The position numbers were made by a program, and so were the translations under genes. Below are positions 38,901-49,699 of a stretch of 64,000 nt of DNA, piece by piece. Each line of letters begins with the position of its first letter. Position 1 is the first letter of the stretch. The DNA is taken from contig OX352772.1 of NCBI GenBank assembly GCA_947095535.1, positions 316,520,018 to 316,584,017 of the forward strand, given 5' to 3'. A model generated the notes under the pieces. The model searched no databases, was not told the origin of the DNA, and worked only from the letters and a program-made list of their open reading frames with translations. Source of the stretch: Poecilobothrus nobilitatus (taxonomy: Eukaryota; Arthropoda; Insecta; Diptera; Dolichopodidae).

Positions 38901-40790
38901 ACTTCAAAAATACGTACATGAAACAATAACAATTTCTGTTAAAAATTTTCACCGATCCTTTGTTTGATCCTATGATACCAAGGAACAAATTGCATTTTTA
39001 CATCAAGATCTTTTATATTATTTAAAAGATTCTTTTTAAATGTCATTGGAAAATTCTTTTATTATTCTTCTACAAAAGTTTCCAGAAATATTTAGGGCCC
39101 TTTTAGAATTTTTTCGTTAATGTGTGAACGATTGACTATACTATGGAGATTATATTCTAAATTCAGAATGTTATAAATTTTCGTAATATTTATGTATTGC
39201 TTAATTTCCCATTTATCCAGATACTATACTAGAAATTGACTTATTAAAAGAATTAGAGTAAAGTGCCCAAACGATTATACCCTTTCAACTTCCTTTTACT
39301 ATAAAGTAACACCCTACAGTTGCAGTTTAGCATAATAGGTGTGACTAATGGGTGCAGACTTCTATTTCTACAAATCTCCATGTTCCTTAACGCAAGTTAA
39401 CGTGATTTAGTTTTTAATGTGTTAAAAAATTTACTTATTCACCTTAAACTAACTATGGTAAATTTTGCTCCTATCGTTTAAATATATGGCTTCCCATTTT
39501 TATATGTATTTACAATTTCAACTAACCAGTGACATAACAAGTTTTCTACAGTATTAATTATAAATTTTACAAAAAATGAAATTCAGTCAATTTAATTAAA
39601 GTAAAATGTTCAAGATTACCTCCTTATTCGAAAAAAATTGTTTGTTTTATTCATTTACTTTAATAATTAAACCAATAAATTTGAACACTTTAGATAATTA
39701 TAATTCTTATTTAACTTTTCTAAATAATCACTAAATAACAAATAATAATTAAATCAATTTCAGGTATTCTAATTTAATTCTAAACAAAAAAAAAAAAAAA
39801 ATTAATTAATATTCATTGTTTTGATATTTTTTTTTACAACATTATCCTTTATTTTTTATTTACTTTATTCCAGTCTTAATTGTACAGTACATACCTACAC
39901 ACTTTTCAAATATGTAGTAATCTATTAAGTATTTGCTTTTACTTCAACCTTCCAAAATTATTTTTTAATAATTGTATACAAAATTTTTAACATGATATGA
40001 AAATTTCTTTGTTATGTTTATGCTCCTATACAACAACAACAACCAAAATTAAAAAATACTTTTCTTTTTTTTCGGACAACACTTATTTAATAATTAATGT
40101 ACATGCAAATCAAATTCATATACAATGAGTCCATTGTGGTTATAAATATTAAGAAAATAAAAAGGAAAAAAAAATTTTTTCATGTTTTACTTTTATTAAA
40201 ACTTCAATAATGTTTTTTTTTTTTTTTTTTTAAATTTAACACGGATTTGCATGCTAAGATAACTTGCACAAGTCTTTTAATTAATCCCTTAAAAATTAAC
40301 ACTATTGCATATCATAAAGGTTCTGTTCTCTTTAATTTCAGTTTGTAAGGTTTTAAACATAAAATTGAAGTAACATGCAATAATCTAAAAAAAAAAAAAA
40401 AACTTTTTAAAACAAATTATAATGACTTGTTATACAAGTCATTATTAAGGTGAGGAAATATGTTTTTTTTTTTTTGGGGGAATTTTTGCGCGTCTAAATT
40501 GTATTTTAGTTTTAACAAAAAAAAAAAAATGTTCAAATATTTATTGAGAAATTTTGTTTCAGAAATTGTTTTAAAATTATTCGACTCATGGGATTAAAAA
40601 AATATATGTTATATTATAATAATATTTAAATTATTTAAAATTAAAGCAAAAAGTTTTAACAGGTTTTTGAAAGGCAGTAAGTAATGATTATTCTATTTAA
40701 GAACTGGAAAACCTAGAAGTATGCAACAATTAAATCTTATGAAAGGTTATCACAAATTGTGTCAAATTTACAACAAAGTGTATCAAATTT
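36000..40790. other. intron-like stretch, no gene seen
   Basis: AT-rich DNA. The part at 36360-37080 is very homopolymer-rich. The part at 38700-39560 has longer stretches of mixed sequence, such as AGTAACACCCTACAGTTGCAG near 39305-39325, but no frame, terminus or repeat could be made out. Confidence 0.55.
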
Positions 40791-40798
40791 GTTAGTTT

Positions 40799-41040
40799 GG
40801 GGATTTTGGTAGCCTCCTGGTTAAACATGTGGCCATTTTCATGTCACTTATTAGCAGAGGGAGTGCAAATTCAAACTCTGTACCTGTAGGAAGTTTTTAA
40901 CAGATAGGAAAGAAATTTCCTCTGGGTGCCTAGATGACGTACGTGGCTTAGTAACCGCGGAAATTTTTAACTGAAAGGAAAATAATTGAAAAATAAATTT
41001 CCTTTGGTTAACCAATTAAAAAATACAAATAATATAAATA
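40799..41040 (+). mobile_element. second, decayed tRNA-like SINE
   Basis: Starts GGGGATTTTGGTAGCCTCCT, with an A-box-like GGTAGCCTCCTGG and a degenerate B box in GCAAATTCAAACTCTG. The body contains TTTTTAAC(A/T)GA(T/A)AGGAAA twice (near 40895 and 40965) and ends in A-rich sequence. The layout is that of a tRNA-derived SINE, but it does not match copies A-C beyond the head. It lies about 190 bp from the minus-strand exon. No target-site duplication was found. Confidence 0.45.
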
Positions 41041-41225
41041 CATATATAAGTTAAAATGAAATTTCATAAAATGAAAATATAGATCTTATAAAGGACCATA
41101 TTTTAAATCTTAATAGGTAAATCTTTTTTATTACAGTTTGTAAATAAAAAGTTTTTCTTCACATCACTAATCTTATATAGGTTTCATTGAATATTGGATT
41201 AAAATATTTAAAAATTTTCACTTAC

Positions 41226-41322
41226 CTTAACTTGATAAGAATTTAATCGCGTTTTCGGCAATTGATTGAATGATGAGAAATCCAAACGTCGTGAAAATAT
41301 ACCATTGCAACCAGATGTTGAT
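41226..41322 (-). CDS. internal coding exon of an unidentified gene
   Basis: This is the clearest genic signal in the window. On the minus strand a T-rich tract ends TTTATTTTTTTAG before 41322, and the exon is followed by GTAAGTG at 41225 downward, a strong donor. The 97 nt keep one frame open throughout: the first base completes a codon, then 32 codons run exactly to the donor, so it joins a phase-2 intron upstream and a phase-0 intron downstream. The peptide begins STSGCNGIFSRRLDF and ends KTRLNSYQVK. It is Ser/Asn/Arg-rich, with no hydrophobic segment, and lacks the Lys/Asn/Phe runs of chance frames here. GC is well above the flanks, with four CpG. I do not recognise the protein. The other two frames both end in stops before the donor. 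No neighbouring exon was assigned, so this could also be an alternative exon. Confidence 0.6.
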
Positions 41323-41662
41323 CTAAAAAAATAAAGAAAATAAATTTTAAATTATTAGTATATATCCTTAAGACAATTTATTTAAATTTCTTTTATATAA
41401 TCTAAATCTATATATTAATTTATTATTGTAAACTTCTTCATAAATTTATATGTATATTAAAAAAAATGTATGTAATAAACTAGAATTCATATCCTAAAAG
41501 TAAAAATTGTTAAACAAATATTTACATTTCATCCACAGTATAAAGAAATAATATACAAAAATTATTGTTTTTTACCCACAAATGACGAAGAATGATGTCG
41601 AATATACTCGCCGATAAAATTACCAAATGAGGAATTATAACTATTAATCAGTCAAAAACTGA

Positions 41663-41935
41663 TTGAAATGCAAATTCATGGAAGAACATGTAAATGGATG
41701 GGACGTACCGTCAGACGTTCAACAACATCAGTGTCACGTTAGGCATTGGACTGGAATTCTCCGGGCAAAAGTAGGAAAAGTAGGAAAAAAAAACGTGCAG
41801 TGTGAGATAAACCTAAGAAGAAAGTTTTGGGCTGAAATTAAAAGAATAACGCAATATATACAAAATTCAAGGGGTTTTGTGGAAGCTCTATGTCCCATGA
41901 GGAAATAAACAGGAGAAAGAAATTATATAAGGATT
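41663..41935 (+). pseudogene. LINE ORF2 C-terminal remnant
   Basis: Plus-strand text across frames gives GRTCKWMGRTVRR near 41680-41720, then a basic patch, then the open CEINLRRKFWAEIKRI followed by SRGFVEALCPMRK (about 41795-41908). This matches the order seen at the C end of insect LINE ORF2 proteins, '..El...tW.EikriAq.R..W..fVeALCP'. At least one frame change lies between the first and last parts. It is the best-preserved of the four tails that share this motif in the window. It sits 340 bp from the minus-strand exon and reads the opposite way. Confidence 0.55.
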
Positions 41936-42568
41936 AAATTTCAGAACTGACATTAACATTTCAATTAAATTTACTGAGATGGTTCATATTCGAAGAAAAA
42001 ATATCATATCTAATATTGCAGTAATATAAAAAAAAAAATTAAATAAATAATTTAATTATTATTTCATTACTTTAAAAGTAATTCTTGAAAATTTTTAAAT
42101 TAAATTGTTAACAAAAATACAATTCTTATTACTCTCAATTAATTGTAAATTATACAGTATTTTTAATTTATTTTTCCTTTATTTTACATCATTAAGAATT
42201 ATGTACCTTTAAGTGTTTTTTTGTTTTTTTTTTTTCAAATTTAATTAGAAACTCAAAACTAATTCCTTAAAAAATTAATTAAATCAAGAACAGAAAATAA
42301 AATCTTAACTATATAAGAGAAAAATAACTTTCAACAATAATAACAAATACAAATTATTCCCATTGTGGTTATTTATATTAGTTAAAAACCAAAACAATTT
42401 ACAGCAAATAAACAAAAGCAGTCATTACCCTCATTTATTTTCCTCTTCAAACCTTTCAACAAAACCAAATATCCCAATTAATATCGGACTTATTTAATAC
42501 AACAAATAAAAAAAAAAAACACAAAAACTTCAAGCAAATTGAAAATTTAAAGCTTTAAATCACACTCA

Positions 42569-42570
42569 CC
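42569..42570 (-). other. candidate recursive-splice (ratchet) point
   Basis: Minus-strand TTTTACCTTTTTATACTTTAG-like sequence runs directly into GTGAGTGTG. It lies about 1.25 kb upstream of the exon at 41226-41322. It could instead end a small exon, but no convincing acceptor with an open frame was found above it. Confidence 0.25.
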
Positions 42571-42599
42571 TAAAGTATAAAAAGGTAAAATGCATTCAG

Positions 42600-45480
42600 C
42601 ATTCATTTAGTTGGAAAAATAATTTTTCTTTTTTTTCTTCTTTACTTTAATTGTGTTTAATACCATTGTTATTATTATTATTATCAATGAAATGGACCCT
42701 ATGAATGGTACCTTACATATAGAACAAAAATATCCCTTCATCATTTTCCAAAACTTAAAAAAAAAAAAAAATTATATGTGAAATTTACTGTTTTTACTCC
42801 TTTCCGTTTCACGACGGACAGAACATAGTTAAAAACTCTTTCAAAAAAAAAAAAAAATAAAAAAAAAAAAAAACAACAAATTGAGGATCATTATGATTAT
42901 GTTCTGCAAAAAATAATTTCTTCAATAATTTTCTAAAGGACCAAGTGCAGTTTTTATTAAGGTTGAACTAATTCTACAGCAAAATAAAACAAAAAAAAAC
43001 AAAAAAATTTTTGATATGGTTGAAATGGTTAAAAAAAGGAAAAGAAAAATTAATTTTTTCCAGGATGAATTTTCATTCAGGATAATATAGTAGTGGTCAT
43101 TATGGAATTTATTTCAATCACGATAAAAAGTAAAGAAAAAAAAAAAAATTTAAAAACAAAACAAAAAAAAAACAAGCAAGGAAAAAAGAGAAAGGAAAAT
43201 TTTCGTAAATTGAGAAAATTTTCAATGTCTGGAACACACATAAATAGAAAAAAAAAATAAAAAAAGGATAAAAATAAGGAAATTTTAATTTTTAATTTTT
43301 TATTATGTTGAAATTTATTTAAGAATAGTTTATTCACTCTTGCATCTTCTATAACCAAAGTTACCTACTACTTTTGGGAATTTTGTAATTTAGCCATTTT
43401 TTTTTGTTTTTGCTTTTTACTGCAGTCGACACAAAAAAAAAAAAAAAAAATGCAGATTTATTAGGGATAATATTTTGCAATTTTTGCAATTTTCATTCAT
43501 TTATTTTTTTTTTTTCGTTTTTTATTTATTCCCATTTGTTTGAAATGAATTTTTCGAAAAAAAATAAAATAAAAGGTTGTTAATGGAGTTGCGGATTTAG
43601 AAAAAAAAAAAAAAAAGAAGAAAACTCATTACAATTTATACGAAAAGAAAAACAATAAAAATGGGGGAAAAAAAAAGGAAAATAAAATAGAAATGAAAAG
43701 TTGAGAAAAGTACCGATTTTTTTTTTTTTTTTCTCCTAATTTTCATCATAAACTTGAGGTTAAATTTAGTTCATTATTATGGGATCCAATTTTTTTTTTA
43801 TTTGTTGTTTTTCTTTTAGATTTAAAACAAAAAAAAAATAAAACAAATATGTATATAAAAAGTTTTAATTAGAAATGGTGTTTAATTTGGTAAGTCATTA
43901 AAAACTTTTTTTCAATATTGTTAATAGTTTTTAATTGTGAAATTTATTTTCAAATTTTAGCGTTGAAAACAAAAATTTTCAATTTAAATTTGAAAAATTA
44001 ATTAATAAATATTTGCTTTAAAGTTTATAATATGTAATTAGTTTAAAAAACATTGATATTTGGTAACACGTTAATAAACGTTTAGTAAGTATTAAAATTT
44101 TAGAATTATAGATATACAATTTAAAAATGAGCATAGAGCAAATTTTTAAAAGAAAAAAATAAAAAAAAAATAATATATTTAAAAATGGTATGGTATCATC
44201 TACTGATACTTAAGATTTGTCTAGAAAACTATGTGATTTATCAATTTAATATAGTTTTGTTTATATGATCCATCCTTCATCATGTTTCAAAATTCTAATC
44301 ATGTTTCCAAGATCTGAAAAGTGTCGTTAAAAAATAATTTTGGATAAAATTATATACCATAACCCATATTTAAAATTATGCTGTTATATAGTTATTAAAT
44401 ACAATTTGATATTATACTATATTATATTCATCTGTATCTAAATTTTAATAACAAACAGAATAGTAGCTGGGGTATTCACTGTTCAGTTACATTTTCACTT
44501 TTCAATATTTCCTAAGCATATACATACATCATTAGCATTTGGGGATTTAATCCCATTATATAACCTAAAAGCGAAAGTATAGGTTTAGTAAGTAAGTATT
44601 TGACACTACCAAGGCGATATTCTTGGTGTCTTTGCATTGATTTCCCTCCTTAAGAAGAAATTTAAAAATAATGAACAAAAGCTATGTATTTAAATTATCC
44701 GGGTTTACCCCAACAGGTCTATTTCTTTTATTTGCTACTTTTGGCTGAGCAAACTCCATCAGTTTTTGTTAATTTTAACGAATTGACATTGTACATCATT
44801 ATTTGTACATAAATATGAAAAATCTTCAGAAACAGTTCGATTATTTAACTGTTGGATCTATGATATTGGAACAAATGGAAATCTAGCTACTACGCTACCG
44901 TCTTAAACGCCAAATAAACGTAGTAATTCATGTCGTAAAGGCAAAACCTGTTATAATATTAAAACTAGAACAGTTTTTAATTTTTTAAAAGATAATTAAA
45001 TAACAGATAGTAAAAATCTTTAAATATTAAATTCCCCATTAATTAAATTTTATTTAACTAATAAATTATATACGTATACATATTTATGTAATACATAAAA
45101 ATGATGCCGAATATAACAATAATATTAAAGCGAAAAAAAAACTTTTAATAACTATTTTTTTATTTTTTTGCTTTTAATATTTTTTGCAAAATTAACAAAA
45201 TTTTATTAAAAATTTAACTTTTTAATCAAATATTGGATCACATTTCTATGAAATATTTATTATCCATTTTTCTTTTTTTATTTATCATACTTATATTTCT
45301 TTGTTCTTTTTTGTTTATCATATGATTGTATTTTGTTCTTTTTTATTTTCTTTATTAATGTTTGCGTATGGATTTTCAAACAATTTAATTTCGTGTAAAC
45401 TAAGATGTATTATGAAAAAAAAAAATGTAAGATATTTTTATTAGGTAAATTTCAGGGAGAGTCACCATAGAAATGATTAA
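42600..45480. other. AT-rich noncoding stretch
   Basis: Homopolymer-dense to about 43,900, then more mixed. ATT trinucleotide repeats occur near 42669-42684. The 44,480-44,960 part is relatively GC-rich and includes the hairpin at 44602-44630. The 93-residue Phe-rich frame at 43077-43358 is an artefact of A runs. Confidence 0.55.
44602..44630. repeat. imperfect hairpin
   Basis: GACACTACCAAG and CTTGGTGTC are inverted arms with a small bulge around GCGATATT. Just upstream, AACCTA (near 44562) and TAGGTT (near 44580) can also pair. The cluster suggests a structured remnant of a repeat. Confidence 0.5.
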
Positions 45481-45589
45481 ATTGAATTTTCAATATACAT
45501 ATGTATATACTTTTAAATATTTCAGTTCGAACTCCAAATATGGTCGAAAATCTCAAAATCAGATATTTTGATTCCAAATTTTCTTTTTT

Positions 45590-45720
45590 TTACATTATCG
45601 TGCAGACCTATTTGCCTTTAGCATGTGGGTCATCTCGGTCCAAGTATTCAATTATAATTATATTTAATGTTTTATTTTTGATGTGATCGGGGTTTAAACC
45701 CAAGACCTTTCGCTAGAAAT
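45590..45720 (-). mobile_element. possible tRNA-like SINE fragment
   Basis: The minus strand reads AGCGAAAGGTCTTGGGTTTA followed by AACCCCGATCACATC, which contains the B-box-like palindrome GGGTTTAAACCC (45690-45701). The region beyond, ACCGAGATGACCCACATGC, is GC-rich for this window. No A box or tail is clear. Confidence 0.25.
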
Positions 45721-46742
45721 AATTCCAAATTAAGTTAAATTAAATTGAAAGAAAATTTTAAATCGATAGGTTTGTAAATCCGTGCACATTTTCCAAATCA
45801 TTTATGAATTGTGACTACGGGCAAATTCTTTATTGTCAAAAATCGAACATTTGTCAAAATATTAAATTTTTTACTGCCATTGACGCTGGTGTCGTTAACT
45901 TTTTATTGCTAATGACTCGATTTTTTTGCTACGGTCTCTATATTTACGAAAAGTTTACATTCTGTGAAAAGTTGCTGCTTGAAAATTTTAACAGTGAAAA
46001 TGTCAAATTTTGTTTGTTTGTAGTTTGTCTTGAATTGTCAATTGGATTAATAATGAACGAAACTGCACACAAGACTGCACATTTTATTTTAATTATTTCA
46101 ATATACATACATATTAATAACACTTGTCGGTTTAATAAACATTTTTAAATTGACGCTTTAAAATTCCTAATTAATGTTGATACAAAAGATCTGACATAAA
46201 ACTCAATGTAAATTTTTTCAGAATTTTTTTGTTTAGGATTTTTTATCCGAATATTCCAAAAAGCCTGACTAACAAAATTCTGAAAATACAAAAAACAAAC
46301 AAAATTTTCAAACAATAAATTTAAGTACAAATTTTCGAAAAAAATATTTTAACTTTTATATAGATTTATAAAGCTTAAAAAACTTTGACGTTTGACATAG
46401 TATTTAAATTAAAAGAATATTCAGTATACAACTTGAGATTATATATAAACATTGGAAAATACGTTTTTTTCTAACTTTGTGTGGAAGGTAGCTCTGTAAT
46501 AGGTGACAAAAAAAAAATCTGCAATTAATTTTTTAATGACATGTAAATGCCGTTAAAATTCCATTACTCCATCTTAAACAGTGTAGCAATTTTGTGAACT
46601 GACAGATAGAGAGACGGACAGCGTGTAACTATAATAAACAAAATTTCAATTAATTTTTTTAAATTACGTCTCAATTGCGTTTATTGCCTATGTTAGTTAT
46701 CTCTTGTACTTTTATACTGTTATAACAACTTTGTACCTTCAC

Positions 46743-46807
46743 AATGTGTGTGACTTTATATATGTGTTGACATAAAGTTAACATAAAGTCAGACTTTATA
46801 TGTGTGG
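46743..46807. repeat. direct and inverted repeat cluster
   Basis: GACTTTATATATGTGTTG (near 46752) recurs as GACTTTATATGTGTGG (near 46792). Between them ACATAAAGT occurs twice in inverted orientation, so the segment can fold on itself. A short ACGGACAG stretch at 46614-46621 nearby may be a relic of the repeat type at 48874. Confidence 0.5.
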
Positions 46808-47206
46808 ATAAATAATTTTCATTATTCATTAGTATTTTTTCCATAGATATAATAGTACTTTAGATTGGCTACATAAAAGAAAAATTCAGTCAATTTTGAG
46901 TCAGCTGTTTATTGATGCTTTTTTTGTGTAAATTTAAATTTAGTTTCCCCTGGAAACAGTGCCCGCTAAAAATGGAAATTTTGCGCCAAAATTCTTTGAA
47001 GTAAAATTTTTTATAAATAGTTCATAAATGTGAAAATGAAATAAAAATAAAACAAGCGTTAAAAAATGAAAAAGAAAATAATAAATACAAAATAAAAAGT
47101 GTTGAAAACTGAATAGTTACATAAAATAAAAAAGTGTTAAAAAATAAAACTAGAAAAATTTATTATAAAATATTATAAAAGTAAATATAAAATAAAACTA
47201 AAAAAT

Positions 47207-47410
47207 ATGTACAATTCTCGTCAATCTTGTTGTGTAAAGGGATGTTTAAATACATATTATAAATGTAAGAACATCTCTTTACACAAGTTTCCGAACGATG
47301 AAGATTTAAAAAATAAGTGGATTTTTCATATTAAGTATTTAAATAAACAAAGTGAAGCGAAATAATATATGTACCTTGGACAAAGTTTTCCAATCGATAA
47401 ATACGATACG
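47207..47410 (+). pseudogene. broken THAP zinc-finger domain (N terminus)
   Basis: An ATG at 47207 opens 52 codons to a stop at 47363-47365. The translation contains CCVKGCLNTYYKCKN, then LHKFPNDEDLKNKW, then IFHIKYLN. This is the THAP pattern: C-x2-4-C near the N terminus, an 'HkFP.d..l...W' core, and an Ile-rich helix. In the same frame past the stop comes YMYLGQSFPIDKYD (47366-47407), which lines up with the usual 'vC..HF...dY' end of the domain, but with Tyr and Ser where the zinc ligands Cys and His belong. Thus both a stop and loss of two ligands disable it. THAP domains bind DNA in fly cellular proteins and in P-element transposases. Which kind this was is unknown. Upstream 46900-47000 contains CCCTGGAAACAGTGCCCGC, less AT-rich than its surroundings and possibly an old 5' region. 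Confidence 0.6.
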
Positions 47411-47481
47411 ATAAATTTAAATTATCGTATAGATATAAATTATATATATAAATTATATATCTAATATAGGTATTAGATATA
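47406..47481. repeat. two adjacent AT-rich palindromes
   Basis: ATACGATAA (47406-47414) pairs with TTATCGTAT (47422-47430). TATATCTAATA (47456-47466) pairs with TATTAGATATA (47471-47481) around TAGG. AGATATAAATTATA also occurs twice here. They lie directly after the THAP remnant. Confidence 0.65.
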
Positions 47482-48647
47482 AATTATAACATAACAGAAA
47501 TATCTGTTAATTTTCTTTTAAAAATTCCTTTAGAGTTTATTTCTTCATAATAGAGAACTTTTTATAGAAGAAAACTCCAGGTTAATGTTCACCTATTAAT
47601 ATTCTTTATTCACGTATCTTAAATTTTTTAAATTTAACGTAATTTTTATTGAAATATGTCATACTCATAATCTATGAGCACAAAAACTCAATTAATTTCG
47701 ATTTTTTTTTTTTTTTTTTTTTTATTATATGTACATACCATACCATATTCGAAAAATTACATTAAAAATAAATTAAATTGAATGTTCCGTCACTGATAGC
47801 AAAAATCTAGATCAATTGTTTTTTTTTTTTTTATCTTTTTTTTTTATTGTTTAAGTTTTAAGCGATTTTTTTTTTTAGGTTATCGAACTTTATTCGCTAA
47901 ATTTGAATCAAAAAAAAAATAAAAAAAAAACAGAGAAAGGAACCGTAAATGTAAATAGTTTTTTATTTCGTAAACAGAAAAAAAAAATGTTTATCAAAAA
48001 AAAAAAAAAAAAAAATCGAAATTAATTTTACTAAAGAAAGATATTTGTAAAATGTAAATATTTGTATACTTTTCGTATTAATTTTAATTAAAAGATTTTA
48101 TTATGATAGAAATACTTAGGAATTTCATTGTTCCCGAAACATTTCATCTCAAAATTTTTGTTTTGAATCAAAATTAAAGATTTTTTTTTTTTTTTCTGAA
48201 AAACAAAAAAAAAATTGCAATAAAGTTTCTTTTGTATGTATAGATACGTCTAAGATTATAAATAAAAATCTGAAGATATAAATATCAAATTAATTATTAA
48301 TAATTGATAAATAATTATTAGGTTTGTATTGGTAGATTTTATTAAATGAATATTTTGCATCATATTTGAAACATATATGAAAGAATTCATCTTTTAGTAT
48401 ACAGTTCTTTCAATTCTAGATTTGTTTGTAAAACAAAACAAAACTAATACTAATAAGTTTTTAAACTACGATTGAACTTCAAACTGATAAAGACTTATTA
48501 GAAAATTTATATCTACTAGATATCTAAAAATGTTACCTAAAAATAGAAAAATTAATTATCTGGTAACCATAACAATAAGCTAAAATCTAAAAAAAGAAAA
48601 ACAAAACTCTCTAAAAATAGAATATACGATGACAAATGGAGTACAGT

Positions 48648-48700
48648 CACCGACATTCCAATCAAAAAATGATGTTAAGCCACCGACATTCCAATCAAAA
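48648..48700. repeat. two-copy 33-bp tandem repeat
   Basis: CACCGACATTCCAATCAAAA is perfect at 48648-48667 and 48681-48700. The 13 bp between the copies differ from the sequence that follows the second copy. Confidence 0.85.
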
Positions 48701-48873
48701 GCTATTAATCATATATAATAAGAGTAAGAGTATACATAATTAATATCGTAATATAAAAAACATAACATATGTATTAAATATTTATAAATCTTAATTAAAT
48801 TTCAAGATTATGAAATATAAAAAATTTTTTTTTTTAAACTATTTGTACGCCATCTTTTAGAAGAACTATTTAT

Positions 48874-49510
48874 TATACCCTACACATTAAGTATAGGGTA
48901 TATTAACTTTGGTATGGTGTTTGTAACCACCAAAAGGAAGCGAGTTAGGTATAGACATGTATATATATTCTGAATCAGGATCACCGCCTGAGTCGATTTA
49001 GCGATGTCCGTCCGTTCGTCCGACCGTACACAGGATAACTCAAAAAATAATGATGCTATCTTGATGAAATTCATACTGTAGGTTAACAATAACTAAGGTA
49101 AGGAAGGGATTGTAAATGGGCGAAATCGGACCATGCGTTCGAGTACCTCCCATACATCTTCCAAAACTAATACGCATATCTTCGAAATTAACAAATATAT
49201 AAACTTGAAATTTGATATAAGAATGTTCTACCCTGTTGATGTCTCTAAAATTTGAGATGAATTGGGGTGGTGGTCCGCGTGCCTTCACACACTTCCCAAA
49301 ACCTAACAAGCATATTTTCGAATTTAATAAAGATAGAAATCTGAAATTTTGTACAAAGGTTGTAAAAGCATTTATTTTTTTAGCTTAGTTATATTAAATA
49401 CCTAACTAAAATAACTTATGGATTTTTAATTTAATTTGACTTTTTTAGGTGTAGGGTATAAATAAGTCGGTTGCATCGAATCGACTTACTGTTACTTTTA
49501 CTTGTTTTTT
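48874..49510. mobile_element. fly MITE-like interspersed repeat
   Basis: The left end TATACCCTACAC (48874-48885) is exactly inverted at 49449-49460 (GTGTAGGGTATA). The left end also folds on itself with GTATAGGGTATA (48891-48902). After the right repeat, TAAGTCG and CGACTTA (49463-49488) form a hairpin, followed by TTACTTGTTTTT. The interior carries TATATATTCTGAATCAGGAT and CGATGTCCGTCCGTTCGTCC, features of a repeat common in Drosophila and other higher flies. A unit of about 134 bp (CTTCC-AAAACTAA...TTCGAAATTA at 49158 and again at 49292) is duplicated inside. Predicted minus-strand frames of 69 and 89 residues here are artefacts. The transposon superfamily is not claimed. Confidence 0.75.
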
Positions 49511-49556
49511 GTTTTATATTGAATATGAAAGTTTGTGTTTCATAATTTTGAATAAA

Positions 49557-49680
49557 AGCTAAAGCCGTATAATAAACGACTTAACTAAACTCAAGAACCT
49601 AAAACATTCATCTAATATGAAAGAGAAATCATTTTGTAAATGCTCTTTATAGCTCTTCCTCTTGCCTATATTCTTCGAAT
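49557..49680 (+). pseudogene. short LINE-tail-like remnant
   Basis: AAAGCCGTATAATAAACGAC followed about 90 bp later by a frame reading RNHFVNALYSSSS resembles 53524-53640, where AAGCCGAGTAATCAACGGC precedes MYDLVETLCSL. The shared order suggests two copies of one element. Decay is heavy. Confidence 0.3.
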
Positions 49681-49699
49681 AGCAAGCAAAAAAAGAAAA

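Noticed and set aside
45804..46148. 114-residue plus-strand ORF
   Set aside because: Less homopolymer-driven than most and Cys-containing, but no motif, splice context or family was recognised. Possibly part of an old repeat upstream of the THAP remnant.
48880..49309. Two overlapping minus-strand ORFs of 69 and 89 residues
   Set aside because: Lie wholly inside the non-coding fly repeat.
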